The notes under the pieces were generated by a model. It was not told where the DNA came from. It was given only the letters and a program-made list of their open reading frames with translations, and did not search any database. The position numbers were made by a program, and so were the translations under genes. Of a stretch of 64,000 nucleotides of DNA, positions 33,141 to 43,559 are shown in pieces. Positions within the stretch are counted from its first letter, which is position 1. Each line of letters starts with the position of its first letter. Source of the DNA: Sphingomonas sp. UBA978 (GTDB lineage: Bacteria; Pseudomonadota; Alphaproteobacteria; Sphingomonadales; Sphingomonadaceae); the NCBI RefSeq assembly GCF_002292295.1, contig NZ_DBBS01000018.1:62001-126000 (forward strand), written 5' to 3'.

Positions 33141-34730
33141 TCAGGCAAGCGCGGAATCGGAGGCGGTGCGGTGCGCGGCGCGCAGCTCGCGCTTGAGGAT
33201 CTTGCCCGACGCGTTGCGCGGCAGCGTCGCGACGAAGTCGACCGACCGCGGCACCTTGTAGCCCGCGATCGCGGTCCGCGCGTGCGCGACCAGCTCCTCC
33301 GCCTGCGTCGCGGCGCCGGGCTTGAGGACGACGAACGCCTTGACCGATTCGCCCCAGCGTTCGTCGGGGATGCCGATCACCGCCACCGCATCGACCGCCG
33401 GATGGCTGGCGAGCGCCTGTTCCACCTCGATCGGATAGATGTTCTCCCCACCGGAGATAATCATGTCCTTGATCCGGTCGCACAGGAACAGATAGCCGTC
33501 GTCGTCGAGATAGCCGGCGTCCCCGGTGTGCAGCCAGCCGTCCGCGTCGATCGTCTCGCACGTCGCCTCGGGCATGTTCCAATACCCCGCCATCACGCCG
33601 GGGGTGCGCACGCACACCTCGCCGACGACATGCGCCGGCACCGCCGCACCGCCGGCGTCGACGATGCGCAGCGCATGGCCCGTCATCACCCGCCCGGTGG
33701 AGCCGAGCCGGTTGCCGACCGGTTGCAGGTGATCCTCGGGCGACAGCGCGACGAAGCTGCCGCACGTCTCGGTCATCCCGTAATATTGCACGAAATCGCA
33801 CCCCAGCAGGGCGAGGCAGCGGTTGAGCAGGACCGGCGGCATCGGGCTGGCGCCATAGACGATCTGCCGCAGCGATCCCGCCTGCGCCGTGCCGCGTTCC
33901 CAGCTGTCGACCAGCATCTGCAAGGCCGCGGGCACGATCATCACATGGGTGACGCCGTCGGCGGCGATCGCCCGTTCGACGCCGGAAATCGAGAATTCGC
34001 GCAGGATCACCGATCGTCCGCCGCCATGGAACGCCCCCAGCGCCCAGCCGGAGCCGGAGACGTGGAACACCGGCATGGCGACCAGCGCGGTGAGGTCAGG
34101 GGTCCATTGCCGCCACGGCTCCGCCCCCTCCCCGGCCAGCTCCAGCGCGCCCAGCACGGAGCCATGGGTCAGCATCACGCCCTTGGGCCTGCCGGTCGTG
34201 CCGGAGGTGTAGAGCTGGAGGAAGACATCGTCGCGACCGACCGCGACCGCGGTATCGGCGCCGGTGTCCGCCGCGGCGCCACGCACGTCGCGCCACGCGG
34301 TGAAGTGGCGGTCGGGATCGTCGCCCGGCTCGATCTCGACCAGCCGCCGCACCCCGAGGGCGTCCAGCGCCAGCCGCCCCGCCGCCGCGGCGAAGTCGGC
34401 GGTGGCGAACAGCAGATCGGCGCGCGCATCGGCGAGGATCTGCTCGTGCTCCGCCGGCGCCAGCCGCCAGTTGAGCGGCACCGTCACCAGCCCGACCATC
34501 CCGGCGCCGAACAGCAGTTCGAAGAACAGGTCGCTGTTCTTGCCCAGAAAGGCGACGCGCGCACCGGGCCGGCAGCCGTCCGCGACCAGCGCCGCGGCGA
34601 CCCTGCGGCACCGCGCCGCAAATGCGCCGAAGCTGGTCGTGCGCCCTTCGAAGGCGAAGGCGATGGCATCGGGCCGTTCGCGCGCATGATGCGCCGCGAC
34701 CTGTCCCAGATTGACGAACGGCCCGGTCAC
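33141..34730 (-). CDS. AMP-forming acyl-CoA synthetase, second
   Basis: A 529-residue ANL ligase: YTSGTTGRPKG, YYGMTETCG, TGDAGYLDDDGYLFLCDR and NASGKILKR. GTG start at 34730 is preceded by GAGGGGAGT, six bases away, which sits in the 10-bp gap after the hydratase stop; this fixes the start. It differs enough from its neighbour to have another acid substrate (FadD3/FadD-like). Confidence 0.88.
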   Translation of the reverse strand: MTGPFVNLGQVAAHHARERPDAIAFAFEGRTTSFGAFAARCRRVAAALVADGCRPGARVAFLGKNSDLFFELLFGAGMVGLVTVPLNWRLAPAEHEQILADARADLLFATADFAAAAGRLALDALGVRRLVEIEPGDDPDRHFTAWRDVRGAAADTGADTAVAVGRDDVFLQLYTSGTTGRPKGVMLTHGSVLGALELAGEGAEPWRQWTPDLTALVAMPVFHVSGSGWALGAFHGGGRSVILREFSISGVERAIAADGVTHVMIVPAALQMLVDSWERGTAQAGSLRQIVYGASPMPPVLLNRCLALLGCDFVQYYGMTETCGSFVALSPEDHLQPVGNRLGSTGRVMTGHALRIVDAGGAAVPAHVVGEVCVRTPGVMAGYWNMPEATCETIDADGWLHTGDAGYLDDDGYLFLCDRIKDMIISGGENIYPIEVEQALASHPAVDAVAVIGIPDERWGESVKAFVVLKPGAATQAEELVAHARTAIAGYKVPRSVDFVATLPRNASGKILKRELRAAHRTASDSALA

Positions 34731-34740
34731 GCGACTCCCC

Positions 34741-35526
34741 TCACGCGCCGGTGAAGACCGGCGCCCGCCGGTCGACGAACGCGCGCACGCCCTCGGCGAA
34801 ATCACCGGTGAAGCCCGCCGCGCGTTGATCGGCACGCTCGCGGGCGAGCGCCTCGGTCAGCCCGCTCTCCAGCCCCGCGCGTGCCGCACGGCGCAGCATC
34901 GCATAGGATTGCGTCGGACCGGCGGCGAGCCGGGCGGCGAGCGCGCGCGCCGATTCCAGCAGCGCGTCATCCTCCTCGACGCGATAGATCATGCCCCAGT
35001 CGAGCGCGGTGTCGGCGGACAGCCGGTCGCCGAGCATCATCAGCGCCATCGCCCGCCCGCGTCCGATCTGGCGCGGCAGCAGCCAGGTCGATCCCACGTC
35101 GGGAACCAGCCCGACCTTGACGAACGCCTGGATGAAATAGGCCGATCGCGCCGCGAGGATGACGTCCCCGGCGAGCGCGAGCGAGAATCCCGCCCCCACC
35201 GCCGGGCCGTTCACCGCGGTCACCAGCGGCTTGGGCATCGCGAAGAGCGTTTCGAGCAGCGGGTTGAAGAAACGCTCCAGGCTGTCGCCGACGTCGGTCG
35301 CGCCGCCACCGGCATCGCCGCGCAGGTCCGCGCCGCTGCAAAAGGCACGCCCGGCCCCGGTCAGCAGCACCGCGCGGACCGCCGGATCGCCCGCGATCCG
35401 TGCAAAGGCGTCGCGCAGCGCCGCGGCCATGTCCAGCGTCAGCGCATTCAGCGCCGCGGGCCGGTCGAGCGTCACTTCCGCCACGCCGTCGCGCACGACG
35501 ATGCGGATATCCGTCTGATCGGTCAT
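34741..35526 (-). CDS. Enoyl-CoA hydratase/isomerase
   Basis: A 261-residue crotonase-fold protein. Oxyanion segments AFCSGADLRG and NGPAVGAGFSLALAGD are present, and the position of one usual catalytic Glu reads PDVGSTWLLPR, as in PaaG-like isomerases/hydratases. First gene of the reverse operon, facing the FadB-like gene across a 221-bp divergent promoter region. It adds water to, or shifts, the double bond of a pathway enoyl-CoA. Confidence 0.87.
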   Translation of the reverse strand: MTDQTDIRIVVRDGVAEVTLDRPAALNALTLDMAAALRDAFARIAGDPAVRAVLLTGAGRAFCSGADLRGDAGGGATDVGDSLERFFNPLLETLFAMPKPLVTAVNGPAVGAGFSLALAGDVILAARSAYFIQAFVKVGLVPDVGSTWLLPRQIGRGRAMALMMLGDRLSADTALDWGMIYRVEEDDALLESARALAARLAAGPTQSYAMLRRAARAGLESGLTEALARERADQRAAGFTGDFAEGVRAFVDRRAPVFTGA

Positions 35527-35544
35527 CGCTCTCCCTTTCTCGCC

Positions 35545-35653
35545 CTATGTATACGCATAGTTAAATGCGATTGCCAACCCCGGACGAACGACGCCGATGC
35601 CGCCGCAGCGACAAATCCAGCGGTGATATATTGCTATTATATGTTCGTATAAT
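35545..35653. promoter_or_regulatory. Divergent promoter region with two AT-rich dyads
   Basis: CTATG-(6)-CATAG at 35545-35560 (spacer TATACG, followed by TTAA) and ATTATA-(6)-TATAAT at 35636-35653, next to TTGCTATTA at 35631. Each lies close to one of the two divergent genes, as expected for separate operators of one regulator. The words recur upstream of other operons in the cluster. Confidence 0.5.
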
Positions 35654-35747
35654 TACCCCTTCCCATCGTCTGCGTCCTGAGGCATCAGGCAGCGCGAACG
35701 CCGCGCCAGGGATGCGGCCGTCACGACGGGAACGAGGGAGAATCAGC

Positions 35748-37848
35748 ATGCCGACAGGCACGTTCGGAACGCGCGGCAGCATCGGCCTGCTCACGATCGA
35801 TTCGCCGCCGGTCAACGCGCTCGGCCTCGCCGTGCGGCAGGCGATCATCGACGGCATCACCGCGGCGGAGGCCGACGCCTCGGTCGAGGCGATCGTGCTG
35901 CTCTGCGCGGGGCGGACCTTCTTCGCCGGTGCCGACATCACCGAATTCGGCAAGCCGCCGATGCGCCCGGACCTGCTCGACGTGCTCGCCCGGATCGAGG
36001 GCGCGACCAAGCCGGTGATCGCCGCGATCCACGGCACCGCGCTCGGCGGCGGGCTCGAAACCGCGCTCGCCTGCGATTACCGGATCGCCAGCCCCACCGC
36101 GCGCGTCGGGCTGCCCGAGGTCGCGCTCGGCCTGCTCCCCGGCGCGGGCGGCACGCAGCGCCTGCCGCGGATCGTCGGCGCCGCGGCCGCGCTCGACATC
36201 ATCACCGGCGGCAAGCCGATCGCGGCCGCGCGGGCGCTGGCGCTCGGCATCGTCGACCGCCTCAGCGCACCCGACGACCTCGTCGATGCCGCCGTCGCCT
36301 TCGCGCGGGAGGTCGTCGCGGACGGTGCCGTCCGCCGCCGGGTGCGCGACCGCGAGGACAGGATCGCCGCCGACCGCGCCGAGCCGGGGCTGTTCGACGC
36401 CTTTCGCGCGAACAATCCGGGCCTGCTGCGCGGGGTCAGGGCACCCGCCAACATCATCAAGGCGATCGAGGCCGCCGTCACCCTGCCCTTCGATCAGGGC
36501 ATGGCGCGCGAGGCGGAACTGTTCGCCGAGTTGCTCCACAGCCGCGAATCCGAGGCGCAGCGCTATGCCTTCTTCGCGGAGCGCGAGACCGGCAAGGTAC
36601 CCGGGCTCGCCGCGGACACGCCCGTCGCGTCGATCGCCACGGTGGGCGTGATCGGCGCGGGCACGATGGGCGGCGGCATCGCGATGAACTTCCTCAACAT
36701 CGGCCTGCCGGTGACGCTGGTCGAGACGCGTCAGGATGCGCTCGATCGCGGCATCGCGACGATCCGCCGCAATTACGACGCCAGCGCACGCAAGGGCCGG
36801 CTGGACGCGGCCGAGGTCGAACGGCGCATGGCGCTGCTCACCGGCACGCTGGCGATGACCGACCTTGCCGGCTGCGACCTCGTCATCGAGGCGGTCTTCG
36901 AGAGCATGGCGCTGAAGCAGACGATCTTCGCCCAGCTGGACGCCATCGCCAAACCGGATGCGATCCTCGCCTCGAACACCTCCTTCCTCGATCTCGACGC
37001 GATCGCCGCGGCGACCCGCCGCCCCGATCGCGTGGTCGGGCTGCATTTCTTCTCGCCCGCCAACGTCATGCGTCTGCTGGAGGTGGTGCGCGGCGCGCGT
37101 ACCGCGCCCGGCGTCGTCGCGACCGCGATGCGGCTCGCCAAGCGGATCGGCAAGCTGCCCGTCCTGTCGGGCGTGTGCGAGGGCTTCATCGCCAATCGCG
37201 CGATGGGCGTGCGCATGGCGCAGGCCGACGCGCTGGCGATCGCCGGTGCCTCCCCGCAACAGATCGACCGGGTGCTGGTCGATTACGGCTTTCCGATGGG
37301 CGCGTTCCAGATGCTCGACCTGATCGGGCTGGACGTGATCGGCCGCGATTCGACCGGGCGGACGCTGATGGGCGACATGGTCGCACGCGACCGGCTGGGG
37401 CAGAAGAAGAACGGCGGTTTCTACGATTACGACGCGCAGCGCCGCGCCACCCCCTCGCCCGTCGCCGATGAGGTGATCGCCGCGCTCGCCGCCGACAGGG
37501 GCATCGCCCGCCGCGACTTCACGAATCGCGAACTCCTTGAACAACTCCTCTACCCCATCATCAACGAGGGCGCGAAGATCCTCGACGAGGGGATCGCGCT
37601 GCGCGCGTCCGACATCGATATGGCGCTGATCGCGGGCTATGGCTGGCCGGTCCACACCGGCGGACCGATGTTCTGGGCCGATACCGTCGGACTGCCCGCG
37701 ATCGTCGCCGCGCTGCGGGCGCTGGCTGCGCAGCATGGCCCCGCCTTCGCGCCCTCGCCGCTGCTCGAACGCCTCGCCGCCAGCGGCGGCGTGCTGCATC
37801 GCGCGGTCGCCACGCCCTCGCCATCCCTCACCCTCGAAAGGGCGGACC

Positions 37849-37856
<8 letters not shown>
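35748..37856 (+). CDS. FadB/FadJ-like enoyl-CoA hydratase/3-hydroxyacyl-CoA dehydrogenase
   Basis: A 702-residue bifunctional beta-oxidation enzyme. Residues 1-190 are crotonase (AGADITEFGK; GTALGGGLETALACDYR; PEVALGLLPGAGGTQRLPR with the catalytic Glu). From about residue 298 an NAD domain begins (VGVIGAGTMGGGIAMNF), with HFFSPANVM and its catalytic His, then two C-terminal HAD domains. GAGGGAGAA precedes the ATG. It hydrates enoyl-CoA and oxidises the product. Its stop overlaps the thiolase start by 8 bp, in the usual FadB-FadA order. Confidence 0.92.
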
Positions 37857-39024
<1,168 letters not shown>

Positions 39025-39054
39025 CCGTTCCTGCTTCCTGAAGGACACCCCCAC

Positions 39055-39840
39055 GTGAAACTCGATTCCTCCATCGCCGCGGTCGTCACCGGCGGCGCCT
39101 CCGGCCTCGGCGCCGCGACCGCCCGGGCGCTCGCCGCCAGGGGCGTCCGCGTCGCCCTGTTCGACCTCAACGCCGAACTGGGCGAGCGCGTCGCCGCCGA
39201 GATCGGCGGGATCTTCTGCGCGGTGAACGTCACCGACGACGCCTCGGTCGATGCCGGCTTCGCCAGCGCGCGCGCGGCCCACGGGCAGGAGCGCGTGCTG
39301 GTCAATTGCGCGGGCACCGGCAATGCGATCAAGACCGTCGGCCGCGACAAGGCGACCGGCGCGCTGCGCCACTTCCCGCTCGCCGAATTCGAGAAGATCA
39401 TCCAGATCAACCTGATCGGCACGTTCCGCTGCACCGCCAAATCGGCGGTCGGCATGGCCGCGCTCGATCCGGTCGACGAAGCCGGCGAGCGCGGCGCGAT
39501 CGTCAACACCGCCTCGGTCGCCGCGGAGGACGGCCAGATGGGCCAGGCCGCCTATGCCGCCTCCAAGGGCGGCGTCGTCAGCCTGACGCTGCCGCTGGCG
39601 CGCGACCTGATGGCCGAGGGGATTCGCGTCAACACGATCCTGCCCGGCATCTTCAGCACGCCGCTGCTGCTCGGCGCGCCCGATCATGTGAAGGCGGCGC
39701 TGGCGGCGTCGGTGCCCTTCCCCAAGCGACTGGGCGATCCGGCCGAATATGCCGCGCTCGCGCTGCTGATGGTCGAGAACGGCTATTTCAACGGCGAGGA
39801 CGTGCGGCTCGACGGCGCCATCCGCATGGCCCCACGCTGA
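39055..39840 (+). CDS. HSD10-like short-chain 3-hydroxyacyl-CoA dehydrogenase
   Basis: A 261-residue SDR, exactly the length of human 17beta-HSD10, with TGGASGLG at residues 13-20, NCAGTGNAIK, NTASVAAEDGQMGQAAYAAS around the catalytic Ser and Tyr, and a GTG start at 39055. This family oxidises 2-methyl-3-hydroxyacyl-CoA and some hydroxysteroids. A branched-chain role agrees with the racemase at 10682. It sits between thiolase and acyl-CoA dehydrogenase in one forward operon. Confidence 0.88.
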   Translation: MKLDSSIAAVVTGGASGLGAATARALAARGVRVALFDLNAELGERVAAEIGGIFCAVNVTDDASVDAGFASARAAHGQERVLVNCAGTGNAIKTVGRDKATGALRHFPLAEFEKIIQINLIGTFRCTAKSAVGMAALDPVDEAGERGAIVNTASVAAEDGQMGQAAYAASKGGVVSLTLPLARDLMAEGIRVNTILPGIFSTPLLLGAPDHVKAALAASVPFPKRLGDPAEYAALALLMVENGYFNGEDVRLDGAIRMAPR

Positions 39841-39857
39841 TCCCCGGAGAGACAGAG

Positions 39858-41018
39858 ATGCGCCAGTTCACCGACGACCAGATCATGTTCCGCGAAGCCT
39901 ATCGCCGCTTCCTCGACGGCGAGATCGCGCCGCATATGGAGGCGTGGCGCGAGGCGGGGATCGTCGATCGCGACGCCTTCAAACGCGCGGGCGACCAGGG
40001 GTTCCTGATGGTCTGGCCCGACGAAAGCTATGGCGGGCTGGGCGACGAGGATTTCCGCTACGAACAGATCATCATCGAGGAAACCGTGCGCGCGGGCTGC
40101 GCCAGCTGGTACAACACGCTGCACAGCCGCCTGGTCGGCCCCTATCTGCAACGCTTCGGCAGCGAGGAATTGCGTCGCCGGGTGCTGCCCGGCTGCGTCA
40201 GCGGCGACACGATCCTCGCCATCGCGATGACCGAGGCGGGCGCAGGTTCCGACCTCGCCGGGATGCGCTCGACCGCCGAGGACAGGGGCGACCACTTCCT
40301 GCTCAATGGATCGAAGACCTATATCTCCAACGGCATCAACGCCGACCTGATCGTCGTCGCCGCAAAGCTGGCGGGCGCGGAAAAGAAGCATGCGCTGGTG
40401 CTGCTGCTCGTCGAACGCGGCATGGCGGGCTTCGAACGGGGGCGCAATCTGAAGAAGATGGGCATGTCCGCTCAGGACACGGCGGAGCTGTTCTTCGACA
40501 ACGTCCGCATTCCCAAGGACAATGTGCTGGGGACCCCCGGCAACGGCTTCTATCATTTGATGGAGGGGCTGGCCGAGGAACGGCTGATCGCCGCGGTCGG
40601 CGCCGCCGCCAATGCGCGCCGCGCGTTCGACATCACCCGCGATTACGTCATGCAGCGGGTGATGTTCGGCAAGCCTTTGTCCGATCAGCAGAACACCCAG
40701 TTCCGCATGGCCGAGATGGATGCCGAGATCGACCTCGTCCAGACCTATGTCGACCATTGCGTCGTCGAGCACAACGCCGGCCGCCTGACCGGCAACATGG
40801 GTGCCAAGGCCAAGATGCTGACCACCGAGGTCGAATGGAAGATGATGGACCTCGGCGTCCAGCTGCACGGCGGCGCGGGCTATATGGACGAATATCCGAT
40901 CAGCCACATGTTCACCGACGCGCGCATCAACCGCATCCTGGCGGGCAGTTCGGAGGTGATGCGGCTCATCATCGGCCGCGACATCTTCTCGCAGAACTAT
41001 CGCAGCCTGCTGGCGTAA
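39858..41018 (+). CDS. Acyl-CoA dehydrogenase, LCAD/isovaleryl type
   Basis: A 386-residue flavoprotein. Ordinary signatures: MTEAGAGSDLAGM, KTYISNGINADL, QLHGGAGYMDEYPISHMFTDAR. The C-terminal position of the MCAD glutamate is ILAGSSEVM (no Glu), but the helix-G position has LAEERL with Glu241, as in long-chain and isovaleryl-CoA dehydrogenases. It makes the enoyl-CoA for the hydratase of the same operon. Last gene before a hairpin terminator. Confidence 0.9.
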   Translation: MRQFTDDQIMFREAYRRFLDGEIAPHMEAWREAGIVDRDAFKRAGDQGFLMVWPDESYGGLGDEDFRYEQIIIEETVRAGCASWYNTLHSRLVGPYLQRFGSEELRRRVLPGCVSGDTILAIAMTEAGAGSDLAGMRSTAEDRGDHFLLNGSKTYISNGINADLIVVAAKLAGAEKKHALVLLLVERGMAGFERGRNLKKMGMSAQDTAELFFDNVRIPKDNVLGTPGNGFYHLMEGLAEERLIAAVGAAANARRAFDITRDYVMQRVMFGKPLSDQQNTQFRMAEMDAEIDLVQTYVDHCVVEHNAGRLTGNMGAKAKMLTTEVEWKMMDLGVQLHGGAGYMDEYPISHMFTDARINRILAGSSEVMRLIIGRDIFSQNYRSLLA

Positions 41019-41047
41019 CGGCCCCGAGCCCCGTTCCGCCGCCATCG

Positions 41048-41078
41048 CCCGACGCGCCCCGGCACCCGGCGCGTCGGG
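41048..41078. terminator. Hairpin after the beta-oxidation operon
   Basis: CCCGACGCGCC (41048-41058) and GGCGCGTCGGG (41068-41078) are perfect 11-bp arms with a 9-base loop, 30 bp after the dehydrogenase stop. The following bases are only weakly T-rich. The remainder of this 136-bp gap shows nothing else. Confidence 0.6.
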
Positions 41079-41154
41079 TCACATTCTGACCACATGACTG
41101 CGGCACATCCGCATCCTCTCCGCTGTCCTCGAAGCCGGGTTCGATCTCAGCCCT

Positions 41155-43551
41155 ATGTCGCGCATCATCCGTAACCTCGTCTCCCTCGCGCTCCTGCTCA
41201 CGGCGATGTCCGTGCAGGCCGCCCCCTCGTCGTTCGATCTGGTCGGGCCACGGCTGTCGGTCGCCGTCACCCGCGACGGATCGACCCTGCCGCTGGAATG
41301 GGTGCCGAACCTCGCCGAGGGCGACCGCGTCGCGATCAAACTCGACCTTCCCGCCGGCCAGAGCGACCGGTTCCGCCTCGTCGCCGCCTTCCTGCGCGGG
41401 GCGGTCGACCGCCCGCCGGACGCGTGGTTCCACGACACGGTCAGCGGCAAGACGAAGGGCGGCGACCTGTCGCTGGTTGTCCCGAAGGGCGCGCAGCAGC
41501 TCGTGCTGTTCGTGCTGCCCGAACGGGGCGCGGGCAGGAATGCGATCGTCAGCGCGGTCCGCAAACAGCCCGGCACCTTCGTCCGCGCGGTGCAGGACCT
41601 CAACCAGGCCGCGCTCGACCGGGCGCGGCTCGATACGTTCCTCGACCTGCTCTTCCGGATCGGCCGGCAGGACCCGGACAGCGTCAATGCCGCGTCGCAG
41701 GTGCTCACCCGCAGCCTTGCGATCAAGCTGAAGACCGAATGCCTGCAGCAGCCGCCCGAGCTTCAGGCGGCCTGCCTGACCGGGGATCGCGAAACGCTGC
41801 TGTTCGCCGACACGCACAGCTCCGCCCTCGCCGATACGCTCACCGGGGCGCCCGTCGATCTGGCCTTTCAGCTCAGCGCCACGCCGCAGGGCGGCTATGG
41901 CTCGTACAGTTCGTACATCGGCGTGGTACGCGACATCCTGCGGCTGTTCGGCGCCTTCCAGTCGTCGCAACTCCGCTTCGTGCCGGCGCTCGCCCGGATG
42001 GGCGACGGCCGGTTGACCTTGCTGCTCAACACACCCTTGTCCTTCGCCAAGCCCGCGTCGGTGATGGTCGTCGGCCTGCCGGCGATCGAGGCGGCCAAGC
42101 CGCCGCCGCTGCAGGCCGCGGCCGGCGTGCCGCTGTTGTGCGCCGCGCCGGACACGGTGCTGCCGGTCGAGGGCGCGCCGCTCGTCTATGCGACGCGCTA
42201 CGCCCACGACATGGTGCTGCGCGTCGCGCCGGACGGTGCCGCCGGTTTCGACCTGCCCGTGCACGCCGATGCGCGGCGCGGCGGCTTCGTGCTCGATCGT
42301 GCGTTGCCCGACCGCAGCGCCGGTGCGACGATCGACGCGCGGATCGCCGGCCGGTGGGGGTTCACCCCGTTCGACGGACCGCGGTTCAAGCTGTCCGATC
42401 CCCGGGTCAACCGCTGGACCGCCGCCCCGCGGGCCTCGCTGGTCGTCGGGCGGAGCAACGCGGTGACGCTGACCGGCGAGGGTGCCGGCTGTATCGACGG
42501 CATCACGATGCAGCGCGGCGATGCAGCGGCGCAGGCGGTGTCGTGGAAGCAGGACGACGCGAACACGATCGTCGTCGACGTGCCGCTGGACAAGGCGACG
42601 CCGGGCACGGTCACGCTGACCGTCACCGCGCGCGCGCCGGCACCGCCGGTCAGCATCGTCCTGCCCGCCTTGCAGGAGGTCGGCCGCATCGACGGCGTGG
42701 CCTATGCCGCGGGCGACGAATCGGCGGTGCTGACCGGATCGCGGCTCGATCAGGTGCGCGAGGTCCGGGCGGGCAAGGCGACGTGGCGGCCGGGCGCCCT
42801 CACCCGCGCCGCCGGTGCCGACCGGCTGACGCTGCTCCCGGTCGATCCGGCGGCGGCGCAGGTGCTGACCGCGGGCGAACGCATCGTCGCGGACGTCACC
42901 TTCACCGGCGACCGGCACCGGACGGCGGCGCTCGTCGTCGCGCCCGCGCGGCCGGTGCCGACGCTGCTGCACCGGAGCGTCGCGCCGCGGCCCGCCGCCC
43001 CGGGCACGCTGCCGATCGCGCTGCGGCCCGACGATGTCGTCCCGCAGGACAGCCGCGTCACCTTCGCCTTCCGGCTCGATCCGGGCACGCCCCTCACCGG
43101 GCGGGAGGTCATCGAGGTCGCGACCGTCGCGGGCGACGCCGTCGCCCGGATCGCGAGCGGCCGGGGCTATGACCTGCAGGATGACACGACGGGGATCGTC
43201 GCCTTCACCCCCCGCGACGCGCTCGGCGCATCGGTGCACGGCCCCCTGCGCTTCCGGGTCATCCGCGACGACGAACCCAGCCGCTGGTCCCCCCTCGCCA
43301 CTGCCGTCCGCCTCCCGGTCATCACGGCGATCGCCTGCCCTGGTCCGACCGGCTGCACGATCACCGGCGACGCCCTCTTTCTCCTCCGTTCGATCGCCAC
43401 CAACGACCGGTTCGAGGCCGCGGCGGCGGTGCCCGACGGCTATACCGGGCCGGCGCTCGATATCGTCCTGCCTGCACCGGCCAGCGCCGGTGGCCCCCTC
43501 TTCCTGCGCCTTCGCGATGCGCCGGACGCGGTGGGCGTCGTGATGCGGTAA
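41155..43551 (+). CDS. Exported protein of unknown function
   Basis: A 798-residue protein I do not recognise. Signal peptide MSRIIRNLVSLALLLTAMSVQA. The mature part seems all beta-rich, with several Ig-like stretches (TLTGEGAGCIDGITM, VTLTVTARAPAPPVSIVLP, VTFAFRLDPGTPLTGREV) separated by alanine-rich turns, and paired cysteines near the end (CPGPTGC). No transmembrane segment beyond the signal. The segment RFRLVAAFLRGAVDRPPDAWFHD and PKGAQQLVLFVLPERG resemble no enzyme motif known to me. It stands alone after a terminator and is convergent with the epimerase gene (8 bp apart). No strong ribosome binding site. Confidence 0.7.
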   Translation: MSRIIRNLVSLALLLTAMSVQAAPSSFDLVGPRLSVAVTRDGSTLPLEWVPNLAEGDRVAIKLDLPAGQSDRFRLVAAFLRGAVDRPPDAWFHDTVSGKTKGGDLSLVVPKGAQQLVLFVLPERGAGRNAIVSAVRKQPGTFVRAVQDLNQAALDRARLDTFLDLLFRIGRQDPDSVNAASQVLTRSLAIKLKTECLQQPPELQAACLTGDRETLLFADTHSSALADTLTGAPVDLAFQLSATPQGGYGSYSSYIGVVRDILRLFGAFQSSQLRFVPALARMGDGRLTLLLNTPLSFAKPASVMVVGLPAIEAAKPPPLQAAAGVPLLCAAPDTVLPVEGAPLVYATRYAHDMVLRVAPDGAAGFDLPVHADARRGGFVLDRALPDRSAGATIDARIAGRWGFTPFDGPRFKLSDPRVNRWTAAPRASLVVGRSNAVTLTGEGAGCIDGITMQRGDAAAQAVSWKQDDANTIVVDVPLDKATPGTVTLTVTARAPAPPVSIVLPALQEVGRIDGVAYAAGDESAVLTGSRLDQVREVRAGKATWRPGALTRAAGADRLTLLPVDPAAAQVLTAGERIVADVTFTGDRHRTAALVVAPARPVPTLLHRSVAPRPAAPGTLPIALRPDDVVPQDSRVTFAFRLDPGTPLTGREVIEVATVAGDAVARIASGRGYDLQDDTTGIVAFTPRDALGASVHGPLRFRVIRDDEPSRWSPLATAVRLPVITAIACPGPTGCTITGDALFLLRSIATNDRFEAAAAVPDGYTGPALDIVLPAPASAGGPLFLRLRDAPDAVGVVMR

Positions 43552-43559
43552 ACACCCCG

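Noticed and set aside
35631..35653. Consensus promoter TTGCTA/TATAAT for the FadB-like gene
   Set aside because: The spacing is 11 bp, too short; the elements are better read as operator words.
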